Shown here: positions 18,030-28,236 of the stretch, piece by piece
Layout: every line of letters starts with the position of its first letter
Position numbering within the stretch: the stretch's first letter is position 1
From: Tepidimonas fonticaldi
GTDB lineage: Bacteria > Pseudomonadota > Gammaproteobacteria > Burkholderiales > Burkholderiaceae_C
Direction of reading: 5' to 3'
Length of the DNA stretch: 42,062 nucleotides
Assembly (NCBI RefSeq): GCF_007556755.1
Contig: NZ_VJOO01000025.1
Location: forward strand, 1 to 42,062
Made by a program: the position numbers and the translations under genes
Notes under the pieces: generated by a model
The model's database searches: none
Told to the model about the DNA's origin: nothing
The model's input: only the letters and a program-made list of their open reading frames with translations

Positions 18030-19558
18030 GCATGGATCTGCACCAGATGGGCGTGGCCGAGCTGGCGGCCGCGCTGGCCGCGGGCCGGGTCTCCAGCGTC
18101 GAGGCCACCCAGGCGCTGCTGCAGCGCGTGCGCGCGCACGAGGGGCTGGGCGCTTTCCTGGCCGTGGACGAGGCGGCCAGTCTCGCCCAGGCGCGCCAGG
18201 CCGACGAGCGGCGCGCGCGCGGCGAGCACACCCCGCTGCTGGGCGTGCCGATCGCGCACAAGGACGTCTTCGTCACGCGCGACTTCCCGACCACGGCGGG
18301 CAGCCGCATGCTGGCCGGCTACCGCAGCCCGTTCGATGCCACCGTGGTGGCCCGGCTGGGCGGGGGTGCCGACGGGCACCCCGGCGCCGGCGCGGTGACG
18401 CTGGGCAAGCTCAACTGCGACGAGTTCGCCATGGGCTCGGGCAACGACAATTCCGCGTTCGGCCCGGCGCGCAACCCCTGGGATCCCGCGCGCGTGCCGG
18501 GGGGATCGTCCGGCGGTTCGGCCGCCGCGGTGGCCGCGCGGCTGGTGCCGGGTGCGACGGGCACGGACACGGGCGGCTCGATCCGCCAGCCGGCCGCATT
18601 TTGCGGCGTCACCGGTATCAAGCCGACCTACGGCCGCTGCTCGCGCTACGGCATGGTGGCCTATGCCTCCAGCCTGGATCAGGCCGGGCCGATCGCGCGC
18701 TCGGCGCTGGACTGTGCGCTGCTGCTGTCGGCCATGGCCGGGCCCGACCCGGACCGCGACTCCACCAGCCTGGATCGCCCGGCCGAGGACTACACCCGTG
18801 GGCTGGACGAGCCGCTGCCCGGGGCCAGCGCGGGCCGCCCGCTGCAGGGGTTGCGCATCGGCCTGCCGACGGAGTTTTTTGGTGCCGGTTGCAGCGCCGA
18901 TGTACAGGCCGCCGTGCGCGCCGCGCTGGCGGAGTTCGAGCGCCTGGGCGCGACGCTGGTGGACGTCAGCCTGCCGCGCACCGAACTGGCCATCCCGGCC
19001 TACTACATCATCGCCCCGGCCGAGGCCAGCTCCAACCTCGGCCGCTACGACGGGGTGCGCTATGGCCACCGCGCGGCCGAGTACACCGATTTGCTCGACA
19101 TGTACCGCCGCTCGCGCAGCGAGGGGTTCGGGGCCGAGGTGCAGCGCCGCATCCTCATCGGCACCTATGTGCTCTCCCACGGCTACTACGACGCCTACTA
19201 CCTCAAGGCGCAGCAGATCCGCCGCCTGATCGCGGAGGACTTTCTGCGCGCGTTCGAGCAATGCGACCTGATCGCCGGGCCGGTGGCGCCCACCGTCGCC
19301 TGGGCCATCGGCGACAAGGCGGACGATCCGCTGTCGGCCTATCTGGCCGACATCTATACCCTGCCGGCGTCGCTGGCGGGGTTGCCGGGCATGAGCGTGC
19401 CGGCCGGCTTTGGCGCGGGCGGTTTGCCGGTGGGCCTGCAGCTCATCGGGCCGCACCTGGCCGAGTCGCGCCTGCTGCACGCGGCCCATCAGTTCCAGCG
19501 CGCGACCGACTGGCACACCCGTGCCCCGGCCAGCGTCACCCTCTCGCGTCAGGCCTGA
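18026..19558 (+). CDS. Asp-tRNA(Asn)/Glu-tRNA(Gln) amidotransferase subunit A (glutaminase)
   Basis: Amidase-family subunit that frees ammonia from glutamine for GatB; 510 aa. The Lys/cis-Ser/Ser triad is intact: Lys79 (PIAHKD), Ser161 (GGSSGGS) and Ser185 ([11 protein letters not shown]). Numbering against the S. aureus structure (Lys79, Ser154, Ser178) shows a net gain of seven residues between the lysine and the first serine. The extra residues fall in the loop [13 protein letters not shown] just before [14 protein letters not shown], and the DNA there is a perfect hairpin (18363-18382). The start at 18026 overlaps the gatC stop; the frame also runs further upstream, but only as a shadow of gatC. 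Confidence 0.96.
18363..18382. repeat. Perfect hairpin inside gatA that encodes an extra loop
   Basis: GGGGTGCC, GACG, GGCACCCC: an 8-bp perfect stem with a 4-base loop, in frame within gatA. It coincides with the roughly 7-residue insert in the protein loop between the catalytic lysine and the cis-serine. I saw no second full copy in the window. Confidence 0.6.
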
Positions 19559-19561
19559 TCC

Positions 19562-21040
19562 ATGACCAGCGCATCGTTTCTCGTCCAGGGCTACGAGGTC
19601 GTCATCGGCTTCGAGACCCATGCCCAGCTCGCCACGCGCAGCAAAATCTTCAGCCGCGCCGCCACGGCCTTTGGCGCCGCGCCCAACACCCAGGCCTGCG
19701 CCGTCGATCTGGCGCTGCCGGGCACGCTGCCGGTCATGAACCGCGCCGCCGTCGAGTGCGCGATCCGCTTCGGCCTGGCGGTCGGGGCGCATGTGGCGCC
19801 GCGCAGCGTGTTCGCGCGCAAAAACTACTTTTACCCGGACCTGCCCAAGGGCTACCAGATCAGCCAGTACGAGATCCCCGTGGTGCAGGGCGGGGCGATC
19901 CAGTTCTACCTGGGCGACGAGCTGCGCACCGTGCGCCTGGTGCGCGCCCACCTGGAGGAGGACGCGGGCAAGTCGCTGCACGAGGACTTCCACGGCATGA
20001 GCGGCATCGACCTCAACCGCGCCGGCACGCCGCTGCTGGAGATCGTGACCGAGCCGGACATCCGCTCCAGCGCCGAGGCCGTGGCCTACGCCAAAGAGCT
20101 GCACAAAATCGTCACCTGGATCGGCATCTGCGACGGCAACATGCAGGAGGGGTCGTTCCGCTGCGACGCCAACGTGTCCGTGCGCAAGCCCGGCCAGCCG
20201 CTGGGTACGCGGCGCGAGATCAAGAACCTCAACAGCTTCAAGTTCATGCAGCAGGCCATCGACTACGAGGTGCGCTGGCAGATCGAGCAGCTGGAGGATG
20301 GCCATGCCATCGAGCAGGCGACGGTGCTGTTCGACCCCGACACGGGCGAGACGCGCGCCATGCGCACCAAGGAGGATGCGGCCGACTACCGCTACTTCCC
20401 CGACCCGGACCTGCCGCCCCTGGTGATCCCTGCCGACTGGGTGGCCCGTGTGCAGTCCGAGATGCCCGAGCTGCCGCGGGCGATGGCCGAGCGCCTGGTG
20501 CGCGAACACGGCCTGCCTGACTACGATGCCACCACCCTGACCCAGAGCCCGGCCATGGCGGCCTACTTCGAAGCCACGGTGCGCGCCGGCGCCGCGCCCA
20601 AGGCCGCGAGCAACTGGATCATGGGCGAGGTCTCGCGCCGGCTCAACGCGGCGGAGATCGGCATCGAGGCCTGTCCGGTGGCGCCGGTGCTGCTGGGGGC
20701 GCTGCTGCAGCGCGTCAGCGACGGCACGGTGTCCAACAATGCGGCCAAGCAGGTGTTCGATGCGCTCTGGGCCGAGCCGGTGGGCGTGCAAGATGGATCG
20801 GCGGCGCTGGCCCGGGTGGATGCGGTCATTGCGGCCAAGGGCCTGCGGCAGATGAACGACACCGGCGCGTTGGAGGCGATCATTGCCCAGGTGATCGCCG
20901 CCAACGAGAAGAACGTGGCCGAATACCGCGCCGGCAAGGACAGGGCCTTCAACGCGCTGGTCGGGCAGGTGATGAAAGCCACCCAGGGCAAGGCCAATCC
21001 GCAGCAGGTCAACGAACTGCTCAAGCGCGCGCTGGGGTGA
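19562..21040 (+). CDS. Asp-tRNA(Asn)/Glu-tRNA(Gln) amidotransferase subunit B
   Basis: The 492-aa subunit that phosphorylates the misacylated tRNA-bound Glu or Asp and amidates it with ammonia channelled from GatA. Family signatures: [16 protein letters not shown] at the start, [44 protein letters not shown] and [10 protein letters not shown], then the helical tail and YqeY domain ([19 protein letters not shown]). Three bases separate it from gatA, so gatCAB is one operon. Usual length for the family and no missing motif. Confidence 0.96.
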   Translation: MTSASFLVQGYEVVIGFETHAQLATRSKIFSRAATAFGAAPNTQACAVDLALPGTLPVMNRAAVECAIRFGLAVGAHVAPRSVFARKNYFYPDLPKGYQISQYEIPVVQGGAIQFYLGDELRTVRLVRAHLEEDAGKSLHEDFHGMSGIDLNRAGTPLLEIVTEPDIRSSAEAVAYAKELHKIVTWIGICDGNMQEGSFRCDANVSVRKPGQPLGTRREIKNLNSFKFMQQAIDYEVRWQIEQLEDGHAIEQATVLFDPDTGETRAMRTKEDAADYRYFPDPDLPPLVIPADWVARVQSEMPELPRAMAERLVREHGLPDYDATTLTQSPAMAAYFEATVRAGAAPKAASNWIMGEVSRRLNAAEIGIEACPVAPVLLGALLQRVSDGTVSNNAAKQVFDALWAEPVGVQDGSAALARVDAVIAAKGLRQMNDTGALEAIIAQVIAANEKNVAEYRAGKDRAFNALVGQVMKATQGKANPQQVNELLKRALG

Positions 21041-21073
21041 CGCCGGGCGGCGGCCGACGGTGCCGAGCGGGGA

Positions 21074-21820
21074 TCAGCGGATAGGGGTGGGGGCGGGCCC
21101 CTGCGCCGGCCCGCTCGCGGCGGGCGCAGAGGGGCCTGCATCGGGGGCGGCCCACAGCCGGCGCAGGGTGCGCAGCTCGGCGTCGTAGCGTTCTTCGATG
21201 CGGGTCTTCTCGCGCTCCTGATCGGCCAGAAACTGCGCCTGCAGTTGCCGCTGCTCGGCGTTTTGCGCCATGCGCTGCTTGAGCGCCGGCGGTGCGCTCG
21301 CCGGGTCGCGGCGGTAGAACTCCAGTTCCTCGTCCAGCCGCTGTTTTTCGCGCTCGAGCTGCGCGGTGTGCTGCCGGGCGCTGTCGATGACGGCCTGCAC
21401 CTGCTGCAAGGCGGCGGCGCGGGCACGTTGGTGCGTGGCTTCGTCCGGGTAGCGCGCCAGCAGCAGTTGTTCGCGCCGGCGTTCTTCCGCCGCGCGTGCG
21501 GCGGCCTCGGCCTCGCTGCGCTGACGCGCGGCCTCGCGCTCGCGCTCCTCGGGCGTGGGCGGGGGCGGGATGACCCGCCGCACCGTGCCGGTCGGGGTCA
21601 GCTCCCGTTGCACGCGGTCGCGGCACTCGGCAATCGGCCGGTCCGACGACAGCAGCCGGCCCTGTGCGTCGATGCAGGTGTAAATGGCCCCGGAGGCGGG
21701 CCGGGGCGCGGTGCTTTGCGCCCCTGCTTCGCACGGCACCCCCAACGCCACGGCCCCGGCGATCAACCAACCGTGGGGGGCGCGGACGCGGACCGGGCAG
21801 GGCGGACGGGGCATGGGCAT
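21074..21820 (-). CDS. Secreted DUF4124-type protein with a coiled-coil tail
   Basis: Function unknown. From the ATG at 21820 the product is 248 aa with a signal-like N-terminus (hydrophobic GWLIAGAVALG, then a possible cleavage after AGA). It is followed by a short DUF4124-like module (IYTCIDAQGRLLSSDRPIAEC, two Cys), a Pro-rich linker, and then about 130 residues rich in Arg, Glu, Gln and Ala that should form long helices or a coiled coil, ending in a Pro/Ala-rich tail. The frame can be extended to a TTG at 21859, but the ATG at 21820 (or 21814) gives a better signal peptide. DUF4124 proteins are common envelope proteins of beta- and gamma-proteobacteria. It is the last gene of the minus-strand run, downstream of pyrE, and converges with gatB. 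Confidence 0.7.
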   Translation of the reverse strand: MPMPRPPCPVRVRAPHGWLIAGAVALGVPCEAGAQSTAPRPASGAIYTCIDAQGRLLSSDRPIAECRDRVQRELTPTGTVRRVIPPPPTPEEREREAARQRSEAEAAARAAEERRREQLLLARYPDEATHQRARAAALQQVQAVIDSARQHTAQLEREKQRLDEELEFYRRDPASAPPALKQRMAQNAEQRQLQAQFLADQEREKTRIEERYDAELRTLRRLWAAPDAGPSAPAASGPAQGPAPTPIR

Positions 21821-21830
21821 GATCGGCGGG

Positions 21831-21845
21831 CGGGGTGCTACCCCG
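21831..21845. other. Short hairpin in the leader of the DUF4124-type gene
   Basis: CGGGGT-GCT-ACCCCG, a 6-bp perfect stem with a 3-base loop, 11 bases upstream of the ATG at 21820 and directly after a -10-like GATAAC (minus strand, 21850-21845). It could affect translation or be chance; there is no T tract on the coding strand, so it is not a terminator for pyrE. Confidence 0.3.
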
Positions 21846-21898
21846 TTATCTTTGTGCAAACGGGTGAAAGGGGCCGATCCCGCCGACGGCGCGCCGGA

Positions 21899-22597
21899 TC
21901 ACGCCACGCCGTATCGCGCGCGGTAGGCCTGTACCCGTTCGCGGTGGGCCCGCACGGCAGAGTCGTCCTGCTGCAGCAGATATTGGAGCAAATCGTCCAA
22001 CTTGGCAATGGCGCACACCGCCAGGCCCAGCTCGCGCTGGACATACTGCACGGCGCTGTAGGGCACGTCGCGCACGGTGCCATCGGGGCCGACCTCGGTG
22101 GCCATCTCCTGCCGGTCCAGCGCGATCGCCATGGCGTGCGGTGTGGCGCCCGCGCCACGGATGAGTGCGATCGACTCGCGCGCCGCGGTGCCCGCGCTCA
22201 TCACATCGTCGATGATGAGCACCCGCCCGCGCAGCGGGGCGCCGACCAGCGTGCCGCCCTCGCCGTGGTCTTTGGCCTCTTTGCGGTTGAAGGCAAAGGG
22301 CTTGTTGTGGCCGCGCCGCGCCAGTTCCACCGCCACCGCCGCGGCCAGCGGAATGCCTTTGTAGGCGGGGCCGAAGATCATGTCGAACGCCACGCCGCTG
22401 GCCAGAATGCGCTCGGCGTAATACTCCGCCAGCCGCCCGAGCTTGGCACCGTCGTCGAACAAGCCGGCGTTGAAGAAGTAGGGGCTCAGGCGCCCGGCCT
22501 TGGTCTTGAACTCACCAAAGCGCAGCACGCCGGCTTCCAGCGCAAACTGCACGAAGCGCTGGGCCAGCGGGTCGGGGGAGGGGGAGGAGGTCGTCAT
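21899..22597 (-). CDS. Orotate phosphoribosyltransferase (PyrE)
   Basis: Pyrimidine biosynthesis enzyme joining orotate and PRPP to give OMP; 232 aa, slightly longer than E. coli PyrE (213). The PRPP-binding motif is VLIIDDVMSAGTA. Other landmarks are FGEFKTKAGRLSPYFFNAG at the N-terminus, MIFGPAYKGIPLAA, and FNRKEAKDHGEGG with the catalytic loop lysine. The start at 22597 gives a short Ser/Pro-rich leader before the conserved region. It lies between crcB (34 bases upstream) and the DUF4124-type gene. Confidence 0.95.
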   Translation of the reverse strand: MTTSSPSPDPLAQRFVQFALEAGVLRFGEFKTKAGRLSPYFFNAGLFDDGAKLGRLAEYYAERILASGVAFDMIFGPAYKGIPLAAAVAVELARRGHNKPFAFNRKEAKDHGEGGTLVGAPLRGRVLIIDDVMSAGTAARESIALIRGAGATPHAMAIALDRQEMATEVGPDGTVRDVPYSAVQYVQRELGLAVCAIAKLDDLLQYLLQQDDSAVRAHRERVQAYRARYGVA

Positions 22598-22631
22598 CGC
22601 GAAAAACGGGCGAAGGTCGGGGCGGGTCTGG

Positions 22632-23015
22632 TCACACGGCGCGCCACCAGGCGTAGGTGGCCATGCCCAGCGCCGTCAGCACCAGCGATCCCCCCACGTG
22701 CAGGCCGATGCCGGCCAGCCCCCACAGCAGCTTGCCGTCCTGCAGCAGCGAGGTCATTTCGATGGAGAAGCTGGAAAACGTCGTCAACCCGCCGAGCAGG
22801 CCCGTGACGGCGAACAGCCGCCACGCCGGCGCGATGTCCGGGTGGTGCAGAAAAAACGCCGCCACCACCCCGATGGCATAGCCGCCGATCCAGTTGGCGG
22901 TCAACGTGCCCAGCGGCAGGTGCGGCAGCACGGCATTGAGCGCGAGCCCCAGCCTCCAGCGCACAAGGGCCCCCACGCTGGCACCGGCGGCAATGGCCAG
23001 AACCGAGGTGATCAT
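22632..23015 (-). CDS. Fluoride channel CrcB/Fluc
   Basis: Small inner-membrane fluoride exporter, 127 aa, four membrane helices, acting as a dual-topology dimer. Family motifs: GALVRWRLG, GTLTANWIGGYAIG with the conserved Asn, and TGLLGGLTTFSSFSIE carrying the central Na+-binding/phenylalanine-box region. The start is the ATG at 23015; only 7 bases separate it from the upstream 5'-nucleotidase stop, and a GATAAT sits just before it (see the promoter entry). No fluoride riboswitch fits in this gap. Confidence 0.93.
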   Translation of the reverse strand: MITSVLAIAAGASVGALVRWRLGLALNAVLPHLPLGTLTANWIGGYAIGVVAAFFLHHPDIAPAWRLFAVTGLLGGLTTFSSFSIEMTSLLQDGKLLWGLAGIGLHVGGSLVLTALGMATYAWWRAV

Positions 23016-23030
23016 GCGGGCATTATCCCA
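23016..23030 (-). promoter_or_regulatory. Possible extended -10 for a leaderless crcB mRNA
   Basis: On the minus strand TGG-GATAAT (23030-23022), an extended -10, is followed by six bases (GCCCGC) and then the crcB ATG. The hexamer overlaps the stop codon of the 5'-nucleotidase gene. A transcript from it would start at the ATG. No -35 match is present, which is tolerable for an extended -10. Confidence 0.45.
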
Positions 23031-23931
23031 CCGCGATGCCGCCCGCCACGCCCGCGGCCACATGACCGGCCGGCACATGCTCGGCGGCGCTGTGCACATG
23101 GCGCGTCTGGTCGTCGAAGAAGAAGTCCGGCTCGAACTCGCGCAGGAATTCGCCCTTGGGCAAGCCGCCCAGAAACAGTGCCTCGTCCACCTCGATGTGC
23201 CAATCCATCAGCGTGCGGATGGCGCGCTCGTGCGCCGGGGCACTGCGCGCCGTGACCAGCGCCGTGCGGATGCGCATGGTGTCGGTGCCCTCCTGCTGCA
23301 GCCGGTGCAGCGCTTGCAGCAGCGGCTTGAACGGCCCGCCCGGCAGCGGCTGCGTGGCCTTGGCGCTTTCGTGCGCCTGAAAAGCGTCCAAGCCCTGGGC
23401 CTGAAACACCCGCTCCGCCTCGTCGGAAAACAGCACCGCGTCGCCGTCGAAGGCGATGCGCACCTCGTGCGGGTGCGCCTCCGACGCGCGCTGTGCGTGC
23501 GGATACACCTGCGCGGCGGGCACGCCCGCGTCCAGCGCCGCGCGCACATCGTCCAGGTTGGCCGACAGGAACAGGTTGGCCCGCAGCGGGCGCAGGTAGC
23601 GCCACGGCGGCGCGCCGCGCGTGAATACACCGCGTTGGATGGGCAGCCCGTAGTGCGTGGCGGAGCGAAACACCCGCATGCCCGACACCGGATCGTTGCG
23701 CGACAGGATGACCACCTCCACCCGCTGCGCCCGCGCGTCGTTGAAGCCCAGCAGCTTGCGCACCAGCGAAAACGCCACGCCCGGCGCGGCCGGCTGGTCC
23801 AGCCGCTGCAGTTGCAGTTGCATGTAGGCGCGGTCGTCGCCCTCCTCAAAGACGCGGTTTTCGGCCTCGAAGTCGAACAGCGCGCGGGAGGAAATGGCGA
23901 CGACGAGGCGGCCTTCGAGGGGAGAGGTCAT
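23023..23931 (-). CDS. Cytosolic 5'-nucleotidase (PF06189-type)
   Basis: Predicted nucleoside monophosphate phosphatase of the family related to eukaryotic cN-I; 302 aa, near the usual length. It starts with LVVAISSRALFDFEAENRVF, has VEVVILSRNDPVSGMRVF (domain typical of the family), FLSANLDDV, IAFDGDAVLFSDEAERVF (HAD-like acidic motif) and PKGEFLREFEPDFFFDDQTRH near the end. No secretion signal, so it is cytoplasmic. An AGGA ribosome-binding site lies 7 bases before the ATG. It sits 36 bases downstream of pilR in the same direction; the physiological link is unclear and it may simply share the transcript. Confidence 0.85.
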   Translation of the reverse strand: MTSPLEGRLVVAISSRALFDFEAENRVFEEGDDRAYMQLQLQRLDQPAAPGVAFSLVRKLLGFNDARAQRVEVVILSRNDPVSGMRVFRSATHYGLPIQRGVFTRGAPPWRYLRPLRANLFLSANLDDVRAALDAGVPAAQVYPHAQRASEAHPHEVRIAFDGDAVLFSDEAERVFQAQGLDAFQAHESAKATQPLPGGPFKPLLQALHRLQQEGTDTMRIRTALVTARSAPAHERAIRTLMDWHIEVDEALFLGGLPKGEFLREFEPDFFFDDQTRHVHSAAEHVPAGHVAAGVAGGIAVG

Positions 23932-23967
23932 GGGCGTCCTGGCGCGGGTTCGTCAAAGATGGCCGGA

Positions 23968-25400
<1,433 letters not shown>

Positions 25401-25404
<4 letters not shown>

Positions 25405-27173
25405 GCGGTGGCGTCGGCGGCGGGCAGGCGGATCACGAAGGCATTGCCGGGGCGGCCCTCGCGCGGGGTGCGTTCGTGGCTCAGGTCGGCATGGTAGCGC
25501 TGGCAGAGCTCCCGCGACAGGTACAGCCCCAACCCGCTGGAGCGGCTGTAGGAGGAGGCAAACGGCTCGAACAGGTGCTCGCGCACCGGGGCGGGGATGT
25601 CGTCGCCGTCGCTCCAGACGGTCAGGCGGGCCTGTCCCCCATCGACCGCGGTTTCCACCCGGATGGCGCCTGCGGCAGCGCTGGCGTGGCGGTCTGCGTT
25701 GTCCAGCAGGTTGACCAACACGCGCCGCAGGTGTTCCGGGTCGAAGGCGATGGTGGCCTCACCCGCCCGGGCGTCGCGCTGCAGCCGCGCCCCCTGGGGC
25801 CGCTGGCGCAGCCAGTCCGCCAAGGCATCGTCCACCGCCTGATCCAGTGGCAGCGCGGGCAGGGGCGGCTGGTGGTCGGGCCAGGGAATGCGCGCGGTCT
25901 CCAGCACATCGTCCACGGTGCGGTTGAGGCGCCGCACGTTCTGCTCGATCAAGCCGATGAGGTGCCGTTGGGCCGGCGTGGCCTCGTCCTCGTGCAGCAG
26001 GGCGCTGGCCTGGGCGATGGCGGCCAGCGGGTTGCGGATTTCGTGCGCGACGGCGGCGGAGATGCGGCCCATGGCGGCGAGCTTTTCGGTGCGCACGCGC
26101 TGCTCGATGGCGTGCAGGTCTTCCAGGAACAGCACGGCCGCCTCCGGCCGCTGGGGCGCGCCCAGTGGGTGCAAGCGCACCCGCACGCGCCTCTGCGCGC
26201 CGCTGGGCAGGGGCAGGGTGAGTTCACTCGACGGGACGGGCCGACCGCTGGGGGCAGGGCCCGACAGCCGGCGCAGCCTTGCGCGGGCCCAGGCGGCCAG
26301 CGGCGGCCATGCCGGGGTTTGGCGCAGCCAGCGCCCGGCGCCCGCGGCGTCGTCGGCTTCGCGTGTGGGGTCGGATGCCGGGAGGTCCACTCCCACCATG
26401 CGCGCGGCCGCGGGGTTGGCGTACCAAATGGCGCCGCCCGCCGCCATGACGACGATGCCTTCGCCCAGACCGGTGGCGATCAGGCGATTGATTTGGCGGT
26501 GCAGATCGGCCAGTTGCTGGCTGCGCAGTGCGGCGTCGTGCTCGCCGACCAGGCGCGCGGTCAGGTGGCTGGCCAGCCACGCCACGATGAACAGGCCGCT
26601 GCCGGTCACGCCCGCCTGCATCCATTCGGCGGTGGCCAGCGCGCCGCGGCCGTCGTGCCAGGCCGCCGCCAGCAGCGTCAGCGTGCCGGCGGCGGCGCAC
26701 CCCAGCGCGAGCAGCCGCGGGCCGATGACGGCGGCCAACAGCACCGGCCACACGAACAAGGGCGTGAAATTGAGGTTGCCCGGCGCGAAGACCTGCAGAA
26801 CCGCGAATACGCCCAGATCGGCCCAGACGGTCAGCAGCCAGCGCGGCGCACCGACCCCGCCGCGCGCCGACACGGGCGGCAGGGCGACGGCGGCCGCACT
26901 GATCAGCACCAGCGCGCCGCACACGGCGACGATCCAGCCCGGGCCGTTGCCGTACCACCAGGCGGCGGCTTGCAGCAGGAGCAACGCTGCGGCCACGAGC
27001 AGCCGCGCGCCCATCAGCAGCCGCCACAGCCGGGGGGAGACGGGGCCGTCCTCCCCCGTCGCAGAAGGGGGCCACGGGTGTATCGCGGCGTCCGGGCCCG
27101 CCGGCGCGTACCACGACGGGGCGAAGGGGGGGCTGTCGGTGTCCTCAGCCTTCGGCGAGGCGGCGGTGTTCAT
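25401..27173 (-). CDS. Membrane sensor histidine kinase, PilS-like
   Basis: 590 aa. After a Pro-rich cytoplasmic leader (about 45 residues) come about six membrane helices (residues 52-205), a PAS-like domain (about 225-350; GEGIVVMAAGGAIWYANPAAARMVG), the H box AAVAHEIRNPLAAI with His377, and the ATPase domain (N box NLLDNADRHA, G box SSGLGLYLSRELC). The architecture is that of PilS, which partners with PilR. The stop overlaps the pilR start (ATGA). The annotated start lies 29 bases inside the upstream small gene and has no clear ribosome-binding site, so a later start (for example the ATG at 27014, just before the first helix) is possible. Confidence 0.85.
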
Positions 27174-27396
27174 CGCTGCAATAGGGGCCGAGCCCGCCGC
27201 GCACGGCGTCGGCGGCCGGCAGGTGCACGCCGCAGTGGCGGCAACGGACCATGGTGTCGGGCTGTGCCGCGCCGGGGCGGGCGCTGGTCTGTCGGTTCCG
27301 TTCAGCGGCGCGTTCGTGTGCCGCCAGTTGGCGTTGGTGTCGCCACCACACGTACCCCAGCACGACGACGGCGATGACGAGCAGCCACTTGAACAT
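27145..27396 (-). CDS. Small PP0621-type protein with a membrane helix and Cys/His motif
   Basis: 83 aa. An N-terminal membrane helix (MFKWLLVIAVVVLGYVWW) is followed by a basic, Arg-rich stretch and a C-terminal putative zinc site CRHCGVHLP...YCSDEH (Cys52, Cys55, Cys73, His77). I recognise the pattern as the PP0621 family, which has no established function. The gene lies 17 bases after the CcsA-like gene, and its 3' end overlaps the pilS start by 29 bases, suggesting coupling of the three. The frame extends upstream only as a shadow of the CcsA-like gene. Confidence 0.8.
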   Translation of the reverse strand: MFKWLLVIAVVVLGYVWWRHQRQLAAHERAAERNRQTSARPGAAQPDTMVRCRHCGVHLPAADAVRGGLGPYCSDEHRRLAEG

Positions 27397-27413
27397 GGGA
27401 TCGGGCGCCGGGG

Positions 27414-28211
27414 TCAGCCGCCGCGGCGCAGGATGACCTCGAGCACGAAGTGCGAGCCGGCGTAGCCGAGCAGCAGCAGCCCCCCCGCCGCGTACAGCAT
27501 GCGCACCGCCAGCCGGCCGCGCCAGCCCCAGCGCCAGCGGCCCCACAGCAGCACCGCCAGCACCGCCCACGACAGCGCGGTAAAGACGGTTTTGTGGGTG
27601 ATCCAGCCGGCGGTCGGCTGCAGCAGCTCGGTGAAGTACCACCCCGCCAGCAGCGTCAGTGTCAACAGCACGAAGGCGCCGGTCACGAAGCGAAAGGTGA
27701 GCCGCTCCAGCGCCAGCAGGGGCAGCGCCGTGGGTTGCCCCCGGCCGCGGCGGATGGCCTGCTCGGTGCGCTGCATCATCCAGGCGTGGGCCACGGCCGC
27801 GCCCAGCAGCCCGTAGGATGCAAAGCCCAGCGCCCAGTGCAGCGGCAGCCAGGGCGACGCCAGCGCCGGGTAGGCCGTGCCGGGAAAGATCAGTGCCAGC
27901 AGCACCGCGGGCACCCCCAGCCCCGCCAGCGTCCAGCGGGTGCCCAGTTGGGGATACAGCCGCGTCTCGACCGCATAGACCGCCAGCACCAGCCACGCCG
28001 TGACCGACAGGGTGAGCGCAAACCCAAAGCGCACCGGCGTGGCTGAGAACGCCGCCGCCAGCGCCAGCCCGTGCAGCAGCACGGTGCCGAGCGTCAGCCA
28101 CGCGACGGCGGAGCGGCCCAGCCGGGCCGCTGCGGCGGCCAGCGCGGCGTAGCCCGCCGCAGCGCCCAGCGCGGGCGCCACCGTCCACCAGGGGCTGACC
28201 GGTACAATCAT
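27414..28211 (-). CDS. CcsA/YpjD-like inner-membrane cytochrome c assembly family protein
   Basis: 265 aa with about eight membrane helices and the CcsA core: LHWALGFASYGLLGAAVAHAWMM and GWITHKTVFTALSWAVLAVLL, with conserved histidines that bind heme in CcsA and CcmC. Length and the divergent neighbour ffh match E. coli YpjD, so I read it as the YpjD branch rather than a true CcsA; its role is not established. It starts at the ATG at 28211 (MIVPVSPWWTV). The longer frame upstream runs antisense through ffh and is not real. Only 25 bases separate its start from ffh. Confidence 0.85.
   Translation of the reverse strand: MIVPVSPWWTVAPALGAAAGYAALAAAAARLGRSAVAWLTLGTVLLHGLALAAAFSATPVRFGFALTLSVTAWLVLAVYAVETRLYPQLGTRWTLAGLGVPAVLLALIFPGTAYPALASPWLPLHWALGFASYGLLGAAVAHAWMMQRTEQAIRRGRGQPTALPLLALERLTFRFVTGAFVLLTLTLLAGWYFTELLQPTAGWITHKTVFTALSWAVLAVLLWGRWRWGWRGRLAVRMLYAAGGLLLLGYAGSHFVLEVILRRGG
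28203..28208 (+). promoter_or_regulatory. Likely -10 of ffh
   Basis: TACAAT, five of six bases of the -10 consensus, lies inside the first codons of the divergent YpjD-like gene and 28 bases before the ffh ATG. Predicted transcript start near 28215. No clear -35 is present. Confidence 0.5.
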
Positions 28212-28223
28212 CCGCTTAGTGTA
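28212..28223 (-). promoter_or_regulatory. Possible -10 for a leaderless YpjD-like mRNA
   Basis: On the minus strand TACACT (28223-28218) is followed by six bases (AAGCGG) and the ATG at 28211. It faces the ffh -10 at 28203-28208, so the two RNA polymerase footprints would overlap. No -35 or ribosome-binding site is visible. Confidence 0.35.
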
Positions 28224-28236
28224 ACGAAGCCCCGCC

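Noticed and set aside
23016-23022. Fluoride riboswitch before crcB
   Set aside because: Only 7 bases separate crcB from the upstream gene and no pseudoknot-like conserved sequence is seen inside that gene's end.
28212-28236. 4.5S RNA gene near ffh
   Set aside because: The gap is 25 bases and no GGAA-tetraloop hairpin of ffs type is seen around ffh.
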